A stretch of DNA of 64,000 bases from Afipia birgiae 34632 (GTDB lineage: Bacteria > Pseudomonadota > Alphaproteobacteria > Rhizobiales > Xanthobacteraceae), in assembly GCF_000308295.2 (NCBI RefSeq), contig NZ_HG326653.1:637648-701647 (forward strand). The letters run 5' to 3'. A program made the position numbers and the translations under genes. This document shows, piece after piece, positions 46,221 to 55,369 of this stretch; position 1 is the stretch's first letter; every line of letters starts with the position of its first letter. The notes under the pieces are model-generated. The model did not search any database, had not been told where the DNA came from, and worked only from the letters and a program-made list of their open reading frames with translations.

Positions 46221-46304
46221 GAAAATTCCGATTCGGGGATCGGCATCATGGCATGTGAGGGGTAGGCGAGGGGAGTCTCGCGCGGGGTCGATTTCGGGAC
46301 CCGT

Positions 46305-47027
46305 TTAAGCCACGCTGGCGAGCAGGGCTTCTTCCGCAGCCTGGACGGCGTCTGGCGTGCCGACATGCATCCAGAGGCCATCGAGTCGCAATCCGAACAA
46401 CCGTTCCTGTTCGTTGGCGGCGTCGAATATCTTTGTCAGGGAGAACTCCCCCGCGGGCGCATTCCTGAAAATCGCGGGCGACATAATGGCGGCGCCGGCG
46501 TAGACGAACGGCACCACCTGATGCTCCTTGCGCTTGCGCAGCGCGCCATCGGTCAGCATCGCGTAGTCGCCTGAACCGGCATAGCCGATGCTGTTCGCCG
46601 TTGGCGCCATCAGCAGCAGAATATCCATCCGCGCTGGATCGAACGCATCGGCAAGACGAAGCAGATTGGGGTGCACGCCGTCGATCCACATCGTATCCGC
46701 GTTCAGATGATAGAACGGAGCATCCCCGAGCAGCGGCAGCGCCTTCACCACGCCGCCCCCGGTGCCGAGCACCTCATCGCGTTCGTCGGAGATCACAACA
46801 CGCGGCATTTGCCGTGTTTTGACATGCCGCACGATCTGATCGGGAAGGTAATGCACATTGACCACGGCAGTGGTCACGCTGGCTTCGGCGAGCCGGTCGA
46901 GCACATGATCGAGCAACGGCTTGCCGGCAACCGGCACCAGCGGTTTCGGCATCTTGTCCGTCAGCGGCTGCATCCGGGTGCCGAGACCGGCTGCGAGAAC
47001 CATGGCTGAAACGGGTTTGGTGGGCAT
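46305..47027 (-). CDS. murU: MurNAc-1-phosphate uridylyltransferase-like nucleotidyltransferase
   Basis: A 240-residue NTP-transferase-fold enzyme. The signature AMVLAAGLGTRMQPLTDKMPKPLVPVAGKP binds the nucleotide, and FYHLNADTMWIDG carries the metal-binding Asp. With the AmgK-type kinase encoded 630 bases upstream (47658-49181), it fits the AmgK-MurU route that converts MurNAc to UDP-MurNAc and recycles peptidoglycan. The ATG at 47025-47027 starts right before this domain; the longer frame adds non-homologous residues. Other sugar-1-phosphate substrates are possible. Confidence 0.85.
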   Translation of the reverse strand: MPTKPVSAMVLAAGLGTRMQPLTDKMPKPLVPVAGKPLLDHVLDRLAEASVTTAVVNVHYLPDQIVRHVKTRQMPRVVISDERDEVLGTGGGVVKALPLLGDAPFYHLNADTMWIDGVHPNLLRLADAFDPARMDILLLMAPTANSIGYAGSGDYAMLTDGALRKRKEHQVVPFVYAGAAIMSPAIFRNAPAGEFSLTKIFDAANEQERLFGLRLDGLWMHVGTPDAVQAAEEALLASVA

Positions 47028-47198
47028 TTGATGCGTATCTCGATTGATCCGCGAGCCCCTTGGAGCTGCTCGCGGAAACTGACGAATGCCAAGCATAGCA
47101 TCCGAATCGGCACCGCGCGCTGGCGCTTCAGGCTGTAATCGCACTTTGTGACAGCGGTGCGACCGAGGGGCCCGAGAGAATTTTCGCCAGCCTCAGCG

Positions 47199-47522
47199 TC
47201 AGACTTCCACAACCTGTGAGCCAGCGGGGCGGCGGGCAGGTTTCTTCTTGGTGTCAGGTTTCAGAAATCCAGCACCGATCTGCTCGCCATTGACCCAGGC
47301 CAGTTCGCAGCGGCGGTAGGCCAGACCCGTTGAGGACAGCAGCAGGAAAAATTCCTTGAGGTTCAGTCCTTCGACGGAGCCTTCGACGGTCAGCTTCGCG
47401 CCGGTCTCGGAAATATCCTCAACCAGACAATTGCGCCGCCAAGTACCATCAATGCCCATCAGGTGAGCTGCAAAACCGCGCTCGAAAACCACGCGGTCGC
47501 CCACACGTCGTTCCGCTGCCAT
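47199..47522 (-). CDS. PilZ-domain protein
   Basis: A 107-residue protein consisting of a PilZ domain (residues 1-90) and a basic tail (TKKKPARRPAG). The start AAERRVGDRVVFERG and the block LVEDISETGAKLTVEG correspond to the RxxxR and D/NxSxxG c-di-GMP binding motifs of the family, although the first motif is only loosely kept (ERRVGDR). It lies between murU and the tsaE-amgK gene on the same strand. A signalling input to envelope metabolism is conceivable but unproven. Confidence 0.82.
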   Translation of the reverse strand: MAAERRVGDRVVFERGFAAHLMGIDGTWRRNCLVEDISETGAKLTVEGSVEGLNLKEFFLLLSSTGLAYRRCELAWVNGEQIGAGFLKPDTKKKPARRPAGSQVVEV

Positions 47523-47657
47523 GAAATGTCACTCCACTCGCTAATTATCGATCGTCCGAGTTGCATCGCCGGGGCTGCGCTGCACAGTCGTCGGAACCCA
47601 AATTACGGGTTGGCTGGCTAACAACCGGTAAAGGCAATGCCTTCAAAGTGGCGGCTT

Positions 47658-49181
47658 TCAGGCCATCGGCGGCGGGACGTGGGCCGCACACCATTCGCGG
47701 AATATCTCCAGCGACGGATGGGCGAGGGCGCGGTTGAGGTATGTCCACACCCGCGGCTGATGCCGCAGATACTGCGGCTTGCCGTCACGCCGGTTAAGGC
47801 GAGAAAAGGTGCCGAGCAGCCGCGTATTTCGCTGCGCGGACATGATCGCGTATTGCTGGACGAAGGTTGCGGGATCGAAAGCGGGATCTGCGGTTCGCCG
47901 TTCCTTGGCGTAGCGGGTTAGCATCGCGATCTCGATGCTTTCGGGCACATCGATCCGGGCATCCTGCAATAGCGAGACCAGATCGTAGGCAGGGGGACCC
48001 ATCACCGCGTCCTGAAAATCGAGCAGGCCGACGCGCCCGATGTCCCTGCGATGCTCGAGCCAGATCAGATTGGGTGAATGAAAGTCGCGCAGCATCCAGG
48101 TCTTGGGCGTGTCTGCGAGCTTCGCAAACAGATCGTTCCAGATCAGCAGGAAATCCGCCTGCATGTTGCTGGTCAGAGTCACGCCCTTGTCGGGAAGATA
48201 CCATTCCGGCATCAGCCCGACTTCGGTCATCATTGCGGAGTCGTCAAACGGCGGCACGGTATATTCGAGATGCGGCGCCAGCGGCAGCACGTCTGGCAGT
48301 TGTTCCTGATGGAAGGCCGCCAGCATATCCACTGCGGTCTGGTAGCGCTCGGCGATGGGCTTCGGTGGATCGCCCTCGATGAAGAGATCGCCGCCGAAAT
48401 CCTCCGTGAGGAGAAAGCCTTCGTCCAGATCGGCATGATGAATCGCGGGCGCGGAATAGCCGCGCTCGCGCAGTCCGTTGGCGATCGCGACGAACGGTCT
48501 GACATCTTCGGCGAGATGGACGGCCTCGCTATAGGATTTTCCGTCGTACAGCGCCGGTCCGTCCGGGCGACGCGGAGAATTCATCAGGATGGCCGATTGA
48601 TCGCCTTTGAAGAGCCGCGCGTAGGATCGCGTCGAGGCATCACCGGGCATGCGCTGGCGTTTGGCCTCCAGGCTGCCTGCAAGTTCGAGAAAGCGCCGCA
48701 GCGCTGCCAGCCGCTCGACCTTCGCGGCCAGCTTGCCGTATCCCGTGATCTCGGCAGCACGCGCGCCGGTGCCGAGTGACGGGCGGTGGCTGAACGCGAT
48801 GTCGATCCGGTCCGGCGGCAGCATCTGAGGCGCGCGCTCGGGCCATTCGATCAGCGCCACAGTGCCGTCCGGCAGCGGCGATAATCCGATTTCTTCCAGT
48901 TCGTCCGGATCGTTGACGCGGTAGAGATCGGCATGCAGCAGCGGGAAGGACGGCAGATCGTAAGTTTGAGCCAGCGTGAAGGTGGGGCTCGGCACTTCCA
49001 GATCGTCGTCTTGCGCGAGATAGCGGATCAGCGCGCGGGCGGCGGCAGTTTTGCCGGCGCCGAGGTCGCCCGACAGGGTGATGACGTCGCCCGCGCTCAG
49101 CAGCAGCGCGAGATCGGCCATGAGCTGGCCGGTGGCGACTTCATTGGCCAGCGCAGCGTGAAATGTCGAGGAATCGCTCAT
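47658..49181 (-). CDS. Fusion of TsaE ATPase and AmgK-like aminoglycoside-phosphotransferase-fold kinase
   Basis: A 507-residue two-domain protein. Residues 1-160 are TsaE, the ATPase that recycles the complex making t6A37 in tRNA (Walker A GDLGAGKTAAARALI, then SPTFTLAQ and LLHADLYRV). Residues 170-507 are an APH-fold sugar kinase (LRDFHSPNLIWLEH catalytic loop, GLLDFQDAVMGP metal site) resembling AmgK, the anomeric MurNAc/GlcNAc kinase. The two activities are unrelated, and the fusion is common in Rhizobiales, from memory. It overlaps divL by four bases and is followed by PilZ and murU. Confidence 0.88.
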   Translation of the reverse strand: MSDSSTFHAALANEVATGQLMADLALLLSAGDVITLSGDLGAGKTAAARALIRYLAQDDDLEVPSPTFTLAQTYDLPSFPLLHADLYRVNDPDELEEIGLSPLPDGTVALIEWPERAPQMLPPDRIDIAFSHRPSLGTGARAAEITGYGKLAAKVERLAALRRFLELAGSLEAKRQRMPGDASTRSYARLFKGDQSAILMNSPRRPDGPALYDGKSYSEAVHLAEDVRPFVAIANGLRERGYSAPAIHHADLDEGFLLTEDFGGDLFIEGDPPKPIAERYQTAVDMLAAFHQEQLPDVLPLAPHLEYTVPPFDDSAMMTEVGLMPEWYLPDKGVTLTSNMQADFLLIWNDLFAKLADTPKTWMLRDFHSPNLIWLEHRRDIGRVGLLDFQDAVMGPPAYDLVSLLQDARIDVPESIEIAMLTRYAKERRTADPAFDPATFVQQYAIMSAQRNTRLLGTFSRLNRRDGKPQYLRHQPRVWTYLNRALAHPSLEIFREWCAAHVPPPMA

Positions 49182-51694
49182 TCAGCAGCATTGCGGAAGG
49201 TCTGGTCGACGGGAAATTCGCAGGTCACCGTCGTGCCCCTGCCGACCACTGAGTCGACATGGACCTTGCCGCCGTGCAGTTCGACAAAGGACCGCACCAG
49301 CGACAGGCCAAGGCCTGCGCCGCGATGGCGCGATCCGTTGGCATGGCTCTCGAACCAGTCGAACACCTTGTCCTTGACCTCTTCTGGAATGCCGGGTCCG
49401 GAATCGGACACGGAAAACACCACGCTCGAATGGCTGCGCCGTGCGCGCAAAGTCACTGCACTGTTCGGTGGCGAGAAGCCGACTGCGTTGGCCAGCAGGT
49501 TATAGAGCACCTGGACGATGCGGCGCTCATCAGCGACAAAATCGTCAATGGCAGGATCGATATGAACATCGAGCCGGATATTTTCGCGGGCGAGACGGTC
49601 CTGGATGCCAGCTGTCGCCTCGTCGACGGTCTTGCGCAAATCCACCGGCCCGAGATTGAGCTTCATCGCGCCGGCATCGATGGTGGCGAGATCGAGAATG
49701 TTGTTGCTGATGGCGAGCAGCGCATCGGTCGAGGTGGTGATGTAGCCCAGATATTCGCTCTGCTTCTGCGTCATCGGCCCGGTCGACGGATCGCCGAGGA
49801 AATGCGCGAAACCGATGATCGATGTCAACGGCGCGCGCAGCTCGTAGGACATGTGATGAACAAAGTCGATCTTCATCTGGTCGGCGGCTTCGAGCGCCTC
49901 GTTGCGCTCGCGCAATGCGCGCTCGACGTTCACGGTGTCGGTGACGTCCTGGAAGGTCAGCATGGTCGCGCCGTCGGGCAGCGGCATAGTGGTGCAGTCC
50001 AGGACACTGCCGTCCTTGCGCTCAAGCTTGAGCGGAACCGAAATGCGATCGTCGATGCCGGTGATAGCGGCGCGCAGGTTCTGCCAGGTTGCGTCGTCGT
50101 CGAACAGCGGCCGGCACCACTGCTCGACGGCTTCGATGTGCGGCTGCTGCGCCAGCGCTTCCGGGGACAGCTTCCACATCCGCGCGAAAGGCGGATTGAA
50201 TAGTTGCGCGCGGCCGTTGCTGCCGAACACGGCGACGGCTTCCGCCAGATTGTCCAGCGTTTCGCGCTGGACGCGGATCAGGCCGTCGTTCTGTCGCGCC
50301 AGCTTCAGGCTTTCGGTGACGTCGTCGAACAGGTAGGTGACGCCGCCTTCGGGGTTGGGCGCGGTGACGACGCTGAGCGCGCGACCGTCGGGCAGATACC
50401 ATGTGTCCTTGGCGGGTTCGATGGCGCGATAGGCTTCGAACAGCTTGTTCTTCCATGCACGGAAATCCGGTTGCTCCGGAATCTTCCGGGCGACACGGAG
50501 CTTGTCGAGCACGCTGGAATCGTCCGGGTTGTCATCGAGGAATGCGCGGTCGAAATCCCAGAGCCGGCGATAAGAATCGTTGTAGAACGTCAGCCGCCCC
50601 GACGCGTCGAATACCGCGACGCCAGACGATAGCTGATCGAGCATGCGGCGATGTGCTTCCGCCATTCGCTCCAGTGCTGCGCGCAGACTGGCGGCCTCGG
50701 TCGCATCGATGGCGATCCCGGCGCTGCCACCCGCCACGTTGAGTGCGTGAATGTCGAAGATCCGGCGCTGACCGCCGGTCACAATCGGAACCCGTGCTTC
50801 GAAGGCATTCTTGTCCGCAAGCGCCCGCGCCATGTTGGCACGATCCTCATGATCCAGCAGTTCGAGATTGCGTTCGATGGCGTCGGAGACCGATGCCGCA
50901 TCGGTTGCCTGCGCGTAGGCGGCATTGGCGAAGCTGAGCGCGCCGTTGCTGCGCTTGGCCCAAACCGGAAGCGGAACGGCCTCCGCGAATGCGCGCAGTG
51001 CGCCGGTTTCTTCCAGCAAATGATTGTGCCGGATGTTCAGTTCGGCGAGTTCCATCCGCACCCCAGAGAGTTCGCGGATACGAACGATGGCTTGCCCGCC
51101 AATGGCGCGGCCCATCGCCTCGATGGTGCGCCCGGCAGCCGTCGACAGATTGAGCTGGAAGCCTTCGCCGGCCTCGCGCAGGTTGTCGATAGCATGATCC
51201 ATCGCAAGCGCCGGTTCCGGAAGCAGCCAGCTTCCGAAGGCGAGGATGCGCTGCGGGCTGAACGGGTCAGCGCCTTGCGGCATCAGCATCGCCACGTCGC
51301 CGGTGATGTCGGGGCGGTTTTCGCCCGCCGCCCATGAGATCAGTACCTGCGGTTCGGCGAACAGCAGCGCGCGAAAACGATCCGCCTCGAGCTGCAGCGC
51401 CTGATTGTCCGAGAGGAGACGCGATTCGATGTGCGCGGCGCGCAGCCGTGTGCGCATCAGCAGAATGGCCGCGACCACTGAGAATCCGAGGACCGCAGCC
51501 GCGACGCTCAGCGCGGCAATTTCCTGCCGGTCGATGTTTGCAAGGAGCGACAGCGCGTTCTGGAAGACATCGTCGCGCGCGAAAGCGGGCGCGATGCCGA
51601 GCAGGGCCGCCGCACCAAGGCCAACCGCGCCTCCGCGCACAATCGAAGTGCACGACAGCAAGGTCCGCCGCATCCCCTCGATCACGCCTGACAT
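49178..51694 (-). CDS. divL: DivL-type PAS histidine pseudo-kinase with tyrosine at the phospho-site
   Basis: An 838-residue membrane protein with one or two N-terminal hydrophobic segments (residues 15-40 and 58-80), several PAS domains from about residues 230 to 590, a HisKA-like dimerisation helix, and a HATPase domain. The phosphoacceptor region reads HHMSYELRAPLTS: residue 617 is Tyr (codon TAC at 49844-49846) where histidine kinases have His in SHELRTPL. The ATP domain looks intact (LLANAVGF, SDSGPGIP, GAGLGLSLV). In Caulobacter, DivL has the same swap and controls CckA and CtrA in the cell cycle. The start at 51694 gives a plausible N-terminus. It heads the tsaE-amgK run. Confidence 0.86.
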   Translation of the reverse strand: MSGVIEGMRRTLLSCTSIVRGGAVGLGAAALLGIAPAFARDDVFQNALSLLANIDRQEIAALSVAAAVLGFSVVAAILLMRTRLRAAHIESRLLSDNQALQLEADRFRALLFAEPQVLISWAAGENRPDITGDVAMLMPQGADPFSPQRILAFGSWLLPEPALAMDHAIDNLREAGEGFQLNLSTAAGRTIEAMGRAIGGQAIVRIRELSGVRMELAELNIRHNHLLEETGALRAFAEAVPLPVWAKRSNGALSFANAAYAQATDAASVSDAIERNLELLDHEDRANMARALADKNAFEARVPIVTGGQRRIFDIHALNVAGGSAGIAIDATEAASLRAALERMAEAHRRMLDQLSSGVAVFDASGRLTFYNDSYRRLWDFDRAFLDDNPDDSSVLDKLRVARKIPEQPDFRAWKNKLFEAYRAIEPAKDTWYLPDGRALSVVTAPNPEGGVTYLFDDVTESLKLARQNDGLIRVQRETLDNLAEAVAVFGSNGRAQLFNPPFARMWKLSPEALAQQPHIEAVEQWCRPLFDDDATWQNLRAAITGIDDRISVPLKLERKDGSVLDCTTMPLPDGATMLTFQDVTDTVNVERALRERNEALEAADQMKIDFVHHMSYELRAPLTSIIGFAHFLGDPSTGPMTQKQSEYLGYITTSTDALLAISNNILDLATIDAGAMKLNLGPVDLRKTVDEATAGIQDRLARENIRLDVHIDPAIDDFVADERRIVQVLYNLLANAVGFSPPNSAVTLRARRSHSSVVFSVSDSGPGIPEEVKDKVFDWFESHANGSRHRGAGLGLSLVRSFVELHGGKVHVDSVVGRGTTVTCEFPVDQTFRNAAE

Positions 51695-51846
51695 GATCTA
51701 TCCCAACTGCCGCACACGAATCGAACGACAATATCCTCAAGAGGAGTCGCCCGGTAAGAGTCCAGACCGTGAACGTGAATCGCACTGCAAAATAATGGCT
51801 GCGTGAGCGATTGTGCGGTGCGATTCGACCCTCCGCGAGGATCGAT

Positions 51847-52305
51847 CTACCGCCCGGTGGAACCAAATCCGCCGCTGCCCCGATCGGTGGGCGACAGCGA
51901 TGCAACTGCCACCAGATTTGCCTGCGACACTGCCGCGATGACAAGCTGGGCGATGCGCTCCCCGCGCCGGATCGTGAATGGCTCGTCGCCATGATTGATC
52001 AAAAGCACTGAAACTTCGCCGCGATAGTCGGCGTCGACGGTTCCCGGCGAATTGAGAACGGTCACGCCGTGCTTGAATGCGAGACCTGAGCGCGGCCGCA
52101 CCTGCGCCTCTTGGCCTGGCGGCACCGCGATCATCAGCCCGGTTGGCACCAGCGCGCGTTGTCCCGGCTGCATCGTCAGCGGCCTGTCTTCGGGAACCGC
52201 CGCCAGGAGATCGAGGCCCGCGGCATGCGCGGTCTGATAGGCCGGCAGCGCCAGGCCTTCGGCGTGAGGCAGGCGCTGGATCTCGACGGTTTTGCTCGAA
52301 GTCAT
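51847..52305 (-). CDS. dut: Deoxyuridine 5'-triphosphate nucleotidohydrolase
   Basis: A 152-residue trimeric dUTPase that removes dUTP and makes dUMP for thymidylate. Motifs 1-5 are seen as [39 protein letters not shown] and [10 protein letters not shown]. It lies five bases downstream of coaBC on the same strand, so the two are one operon. The coaBC-dut pair is widespread. Confidence 0.97.
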   Translation of the reverse strand: MTSSKTVEIQRLPHAEGLALPAYQTAHAAGLDLLAAVPEDRPLTMQPGQRALVPTGLMIAVPPGQEAQVRPRSGLAFKHGVTVLNSPGTVDADYRGEVSVLLINHGDEPFTIRRGERIAQLVIAAVSQANLVAVASLSPTDRGSGGFGSTGR

Positions 52306-52310
52306 GTGGG

Positions 52311-53726
52311 TTATTCTTCCATAGTCTCGGCGATCTTCGCCACCAGCGCGCCGGCGACTTCCTCTTTCGTCATCACCGGCCAGGAATCAACCGCGATATC
52401 GGCTTTATCCCGTGTAAGAATGTGGACGGTGTTGCGGTCCCCGCCCATCACGCCAGATGCAGGCGACACATCATTGGCGACGATCCAGTCGCAGCCCTTG
52501 CGCTTCAGCTTCGATGTTGCGTTATCGATCAGATTCTGGGTTTCGGCGGCGAAGCCGATCACGAGTTGTGGCCGGTTTTGCTGGCGTTTCGACACCGTCG
52601 CCAGAATGTCAGGATTTTCGACCAGTTGCAGCGGCGGCATGCCGCTCGCGGTCTTCTTGATCTTCTGCTCGCCGGCGCTGGCGACGCGCCAGTCGGCCAC
52701 GGCCGCGGCAAAGATCGCGATATCCACCGGCAATGCGGCTTCCACTTGCGCAAGCATGTCGCGGGCGGATTCCACGCGGATGACGCGGACGCCGGCAGGA
52801 TCGTCGAGATCGACGGGGCCTGAAATCAGCGTGACATCCGCACCTGCGTCGGCGGCGGATGCCGCGATCGCGTAACCCTGCTTGCCGGAGGAGCGGTTGG
52901 CGATATAGCGCACCGGATCGATCGGCTCGTGGGTCGGGCCTGCGGTGATGAGAATCTTCTTTCCTGCAAGTGGACCCGTGTGCAGCGGGCGCAACATGGC
53001 CTCTGCCGCGATGGCAATTTCGGTCGGCTCCGACATGCGGCCGACGCCTGCCTCGTTGGCTTCGGCCATCTCACCGGAGTTCGGGCCGATGAAGCTGACG
53101 CCGTCGCGCGCGAGCTGCGCGACGTTGCGCTTGGTGGCGGCATTGGCCCACATCAGCGGGTTCATCGCGGGCGCAACCAGAACCGGGCGATTGGTCGCGA
53201 GCAGGATCGCGGTGGCGAGATCGTCGGCGTGGCCCTGCGCCATCTTGGCCATCAGATCGGCGGTGGCAGGGGCGACGATAATCAGGTCGGTATCGCGGGC
53301 GAGGCGGATATGTCCGGCGTCGAACTCGCTCTGTGCGTCGAACAGGTCCGTGTAGCAGCGTTCATCCGCTAGCGCCCCGGCGGTGAGCGGGGTCACGAAT
53401 TGCTGCGCGGCGCGCGTCATCACGCTGCGGACATGGATGCCGCGCTCCTTCAGGCGGCGGATCAGGTCGAGCGCTTTGTAGGCGGCGATGCCGCCGCCGA
53501 TGATCAGCGTCACCCGGGGAAGATCCGTGGCGGACGGCGTGCGGGGCCGGTGTGGCTGGGCCGGAGTGCTTCGCGCGGGGCTCGACTGGGTCTTGGCCGG
53601 TGCTTCCGCGGCCTCCCGCAGGATCATCCGCACCTCGTCCTCGACCGAGCGGCCGGCCTTGGCGGCGCGCAGCCGGAGACTTGCTTTGAGAGCTTCATCG
53701 AGTTTACGGACGGTCAGACTGGCCAT
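52311..53726 (-). CDS. coaBC: CoaBC with N-terminal FitA/Arc-like ribbon-helix-helix domain
   Basis: A 471-residue protein. Residues 1-42 ([16 protein letters not shown], then [17 protein letters not shown]) match a FitA/Arc-type ribbon-helix-helix DNA-binding domain. A Pro/Ser/Thr linker spans about residues 43-68. CoaC, the flavin decarboxylase, follows to about residue 240 ([16 protein letters not shown] and PAMNPLMW); the usual ACG catalytic Cys motif is not evident where GVGRM is found. CoaB, the ligase, completes it ([32 protein letters not shown]). It catalyses two CoA-synthesis steps. AGGAG lies six bases before ATG, and its promoter overlaps a perfect palindrome. The RHH part may make it self-regulating. 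Confidence 0.93.
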   Translation of the reverse strand: MASLTVRKLDEALKASLRLRAAKAGRSVEDEVRMILREAAEAPAKTQSSPARSTPAQPHRPRTPSATDLPRVTLIIGGGIAAYKALDLIRRLKERGIHVRSVMTRAAQQFVTPLTAGALADERCYTDLFDAQSEFDAGHIRLARDTDLIIVAPATADLMAKMAQGHADDLATAILLATNRPVLVAPAMNPLMWANAATKRNVAQLARDGVSFIGPNSGEMAEANEAGVGRMSEPTEIAIAAEAMLRPLHTGPLAGKKILITAGPTHEPIDPVRYIANRSSGKQGYAIAASAADAGADVTLISGPVDLDDPAGVRVIRVESARDMLAQVEAALPVDIAIFAAAVADWRVASAGEQKIKKTASGMPPLQLVENPDILATVSKRQQNRPQLVIGFAAETQNLIDNATSKLKRKGCDWIVANDVSPASGVMGGDRNTVHILTRDKADIAVDSWPVMTKEEVAGALVAKIAETMEE

Positions 53727-53748
53727 GACATACTCCTAACGAGCGTCA

Positions 53749-53777
53749 TTTATAGCGAATGATAGCATTGCAATCAA
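53749..53777 (-). promoter_or_regulatory. Predicted sigma-70 promoter of coaBC
   Basis: On the minus strand, TTGATT (53777-53772) and TATAAA (53754-53749) are separated by exactly 17 bases. The transcript would start near 53742 with a leader of about 15 bases containing AGGAG. The -35 box and spacer lie inside the adjacent palindrome. Confidence 0.65.
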
Positions 53778-53797
53778 ATCATGATTGCAATGCTATC
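53761..53797. promoter_or_regulatory. Perfect 16-bp inverted repeat, putative CoaBC autoregulatory operator
   Basis: GATAGCATTGCAATCA and TGATTGCAATGCTATC are exact mirrors separated by AATCA. It is AT-rich, lies 35 bases upstream of the coaBC start and covers the -35 region of its predicted promoter. TGATAGCA / TGCTATC-like half-sites recall the FitA operator as I remember it. A terminator for ubiB is less likely, since no T-run follows on the minus strand. Confidence 0.7.
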
Positions 53798-53800
53798 GCA

Positions 53801-55369
53801 TCAGCGAATGGACCAGAGAATCCCAATAAACGTCAATGCAATCATCCAGAGCGCGGCGGTCTGCCAGCGGGTGCGCTTCGCCTCGGCTTTGCCGATGGCG
53901 GCGACGGTTTCGGGCGAAAGCACCAAGCCGTCACGGGTCATCTGGTCGAATTGGTTCAGCACGGCGACCGAGCGTGCGGCGATCGCAGGCAGCCCGGACA
54001 ATACCTTGCCGAGGTCGCCCGCGCCGTGCACCACGCCTTCGATCTGGCCGAGCGGGCCGAGATTGCGCGCGATCCATTCACGCACCACGGGATCGGCGGT
54101 GGTCCAGATATCGAGCTTGGGATCGAAGCCGCGTGCCACGCCCTCGACCACCACCATGGTCTTTTGCAGCATGATCAGTTCGGGCCGTGTGCGCATGTCG
54201 AACAGGCCGGTGACTTCGAGCAGCAGCGACAGCAATTTCGCCATCGAGATCTCATCGGCGGCGCGGTTGTGGATCGGTTCGCCGATGGCGCGGATGGCTT
54301 GCGCGAAATTCTCCACCGAGTGATGCGCTGGTACATAGCCCGCCTCGAAATGAACTTCGGCGACGCGGCGATAGTCGCGGGTGATAAAGCCCAGCAGAAT
54401 CTCGGCAAGGAAGCGGCGCTCCTTCAGGCCGAGCCGTCCCATGATGCCGAAATCGACTGCGACCAGTCGTCCGGTGTCGTCGACGAACAGGTTGCCGGGA
54501 TGCATGTCAGCGTGGAAAAAACCGTCGCGCAGCGCATGCCGCAGGAAGTTCTGGATCACCTTGCGGCCGAGATCCGGCAGGTCGATTTGCGCGGCCTCGA
54601 GCTTGGCGCGATCATTGAGCGCGATCCCGTCGATCCACTCCATCGTCAGCACATGATGGCTGGTGCGATCCCAATCCACCGATGGCACGCGGAAATCGTG
54701 ATCGTCGCGGGTGTTCTCCGCCATCTCGGAGAGCGCGGCCGCCTCCAGCCGCAGATCCATTTCCATTGCGACCGACCGCGACAGGGTGTCGACGATTTCC
54801 ACCGGCCGCAGACGTCGCGCCTCTGCGGAAATCGCTTCGATCTTGCGTGCGGCAAACATGAAAGAGCTCAGATCATGTCGGAAACGGCCGCCGACATTTG
54901 GCCGCAGCACCTTGACGGCAACCGTCTTGCGGACGCCGTCTTTTTCCACTTCGGCGCGATGGACCTGTGCGATGGAGGCGGCAGCCACCGACTCGCCGAA
55001 ACTCGCAAACACCTCAGGCACAGGCCTGTCGAACGCAGTAACCACCACGGCTTCCGCCTGCGCCTGCGGAAACGGCGGCAGGCGATCCTGCAGATTCTCC
55101 AGGTCGCGGGCCATCGTGATGCCGACGACGTCAGGCCGGGTGGCGAGAAACTGGCCGAGCTTCACATATGTCGGACCAAGGCGCGTCAATGCGCGGGACA
55201 ACCGTCCGCTGGTCGCCGCGCCGGGCCGTTCGATCAGCCGCGCCATGCGGACCGCGAACTGCGCCTGCGGCGGCATGGTGGATGGATCGGCGAAGCCGAA
55301 CACGCCTTCGCGCGCGAACACGTAACCCGCGCGCGCCAGTCTCAGGGTATGAGTGATGGCAGAAATCAC
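53801..55369 (-). CDS. ubiB: Ubiquinone biosynthesis atypical kinase UbiB
   Basis: A 522-residue ABC1/ADCK-family protein needed for coenzyme Q synthesis. The family KxGQ motif appears as [19 protein letters not shown]-binding lysine is in [10 protein letters not shown]; the catalytic-like loop is [15 protein letters not shown]. One or two C-terminal transmembrane helices end the protein (near residues 498-520). It overlaps ubiE by four bases, so ubiE-ubiB are coupled, and coaBC with dut follow after the palindrome. Confidence 0.95.
   Translation of the reverse strand: MISAITHTLRLARAGYVFAREGVFGFADPSTMPPQAQFAVRMARLIERPGAATSGRLSRALTRLGPTYVKLGQFLATRPDVVGITMARDLENLQDRLPPFPQAQAEAVVVTAFDRPVPEVFASFGESVAAASIAQVHRAEVEKDGVRKTVAVKVLRPNVGGRFRHDLSSFMFAARKIEAISAEARRLRPVEIVDTLSRSVAMEMDLRLEAAALSEMAENTRDDHDFRVPSVDWDRTSHHVLTMEWIDGIALNDRAKLEAAQIDLPDLGRKVIQNFLRHALRDGFFHADMHPGNLFVDDTGRLVAVDFGIMGRLGLKERRFLAEILLGFITRDYRRVAEVHFEAGYVPAHHSVENFAQAIRAIGEPIHNRAADEISMAKLLSLLLEVTGLFDMRTRPELIMLQKTMVVVEGVARGFDPKLDIWTTADPVVREWIARNLGPLGQIEGVVHGAGDLGKVLSGLPAIAARSVAVLNQFDQMTRDGLVLSPETVAAIGKAEAKRTRWQTAALWMIALTFIGILWSIR

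Noticed and set aside
53761-53797. The palindrome as a ubiB terminator
   Set aside because: No T-run follows on the minus strand, the arms are AT-mixed rather than GC-rich, and a promoter overlaps it.
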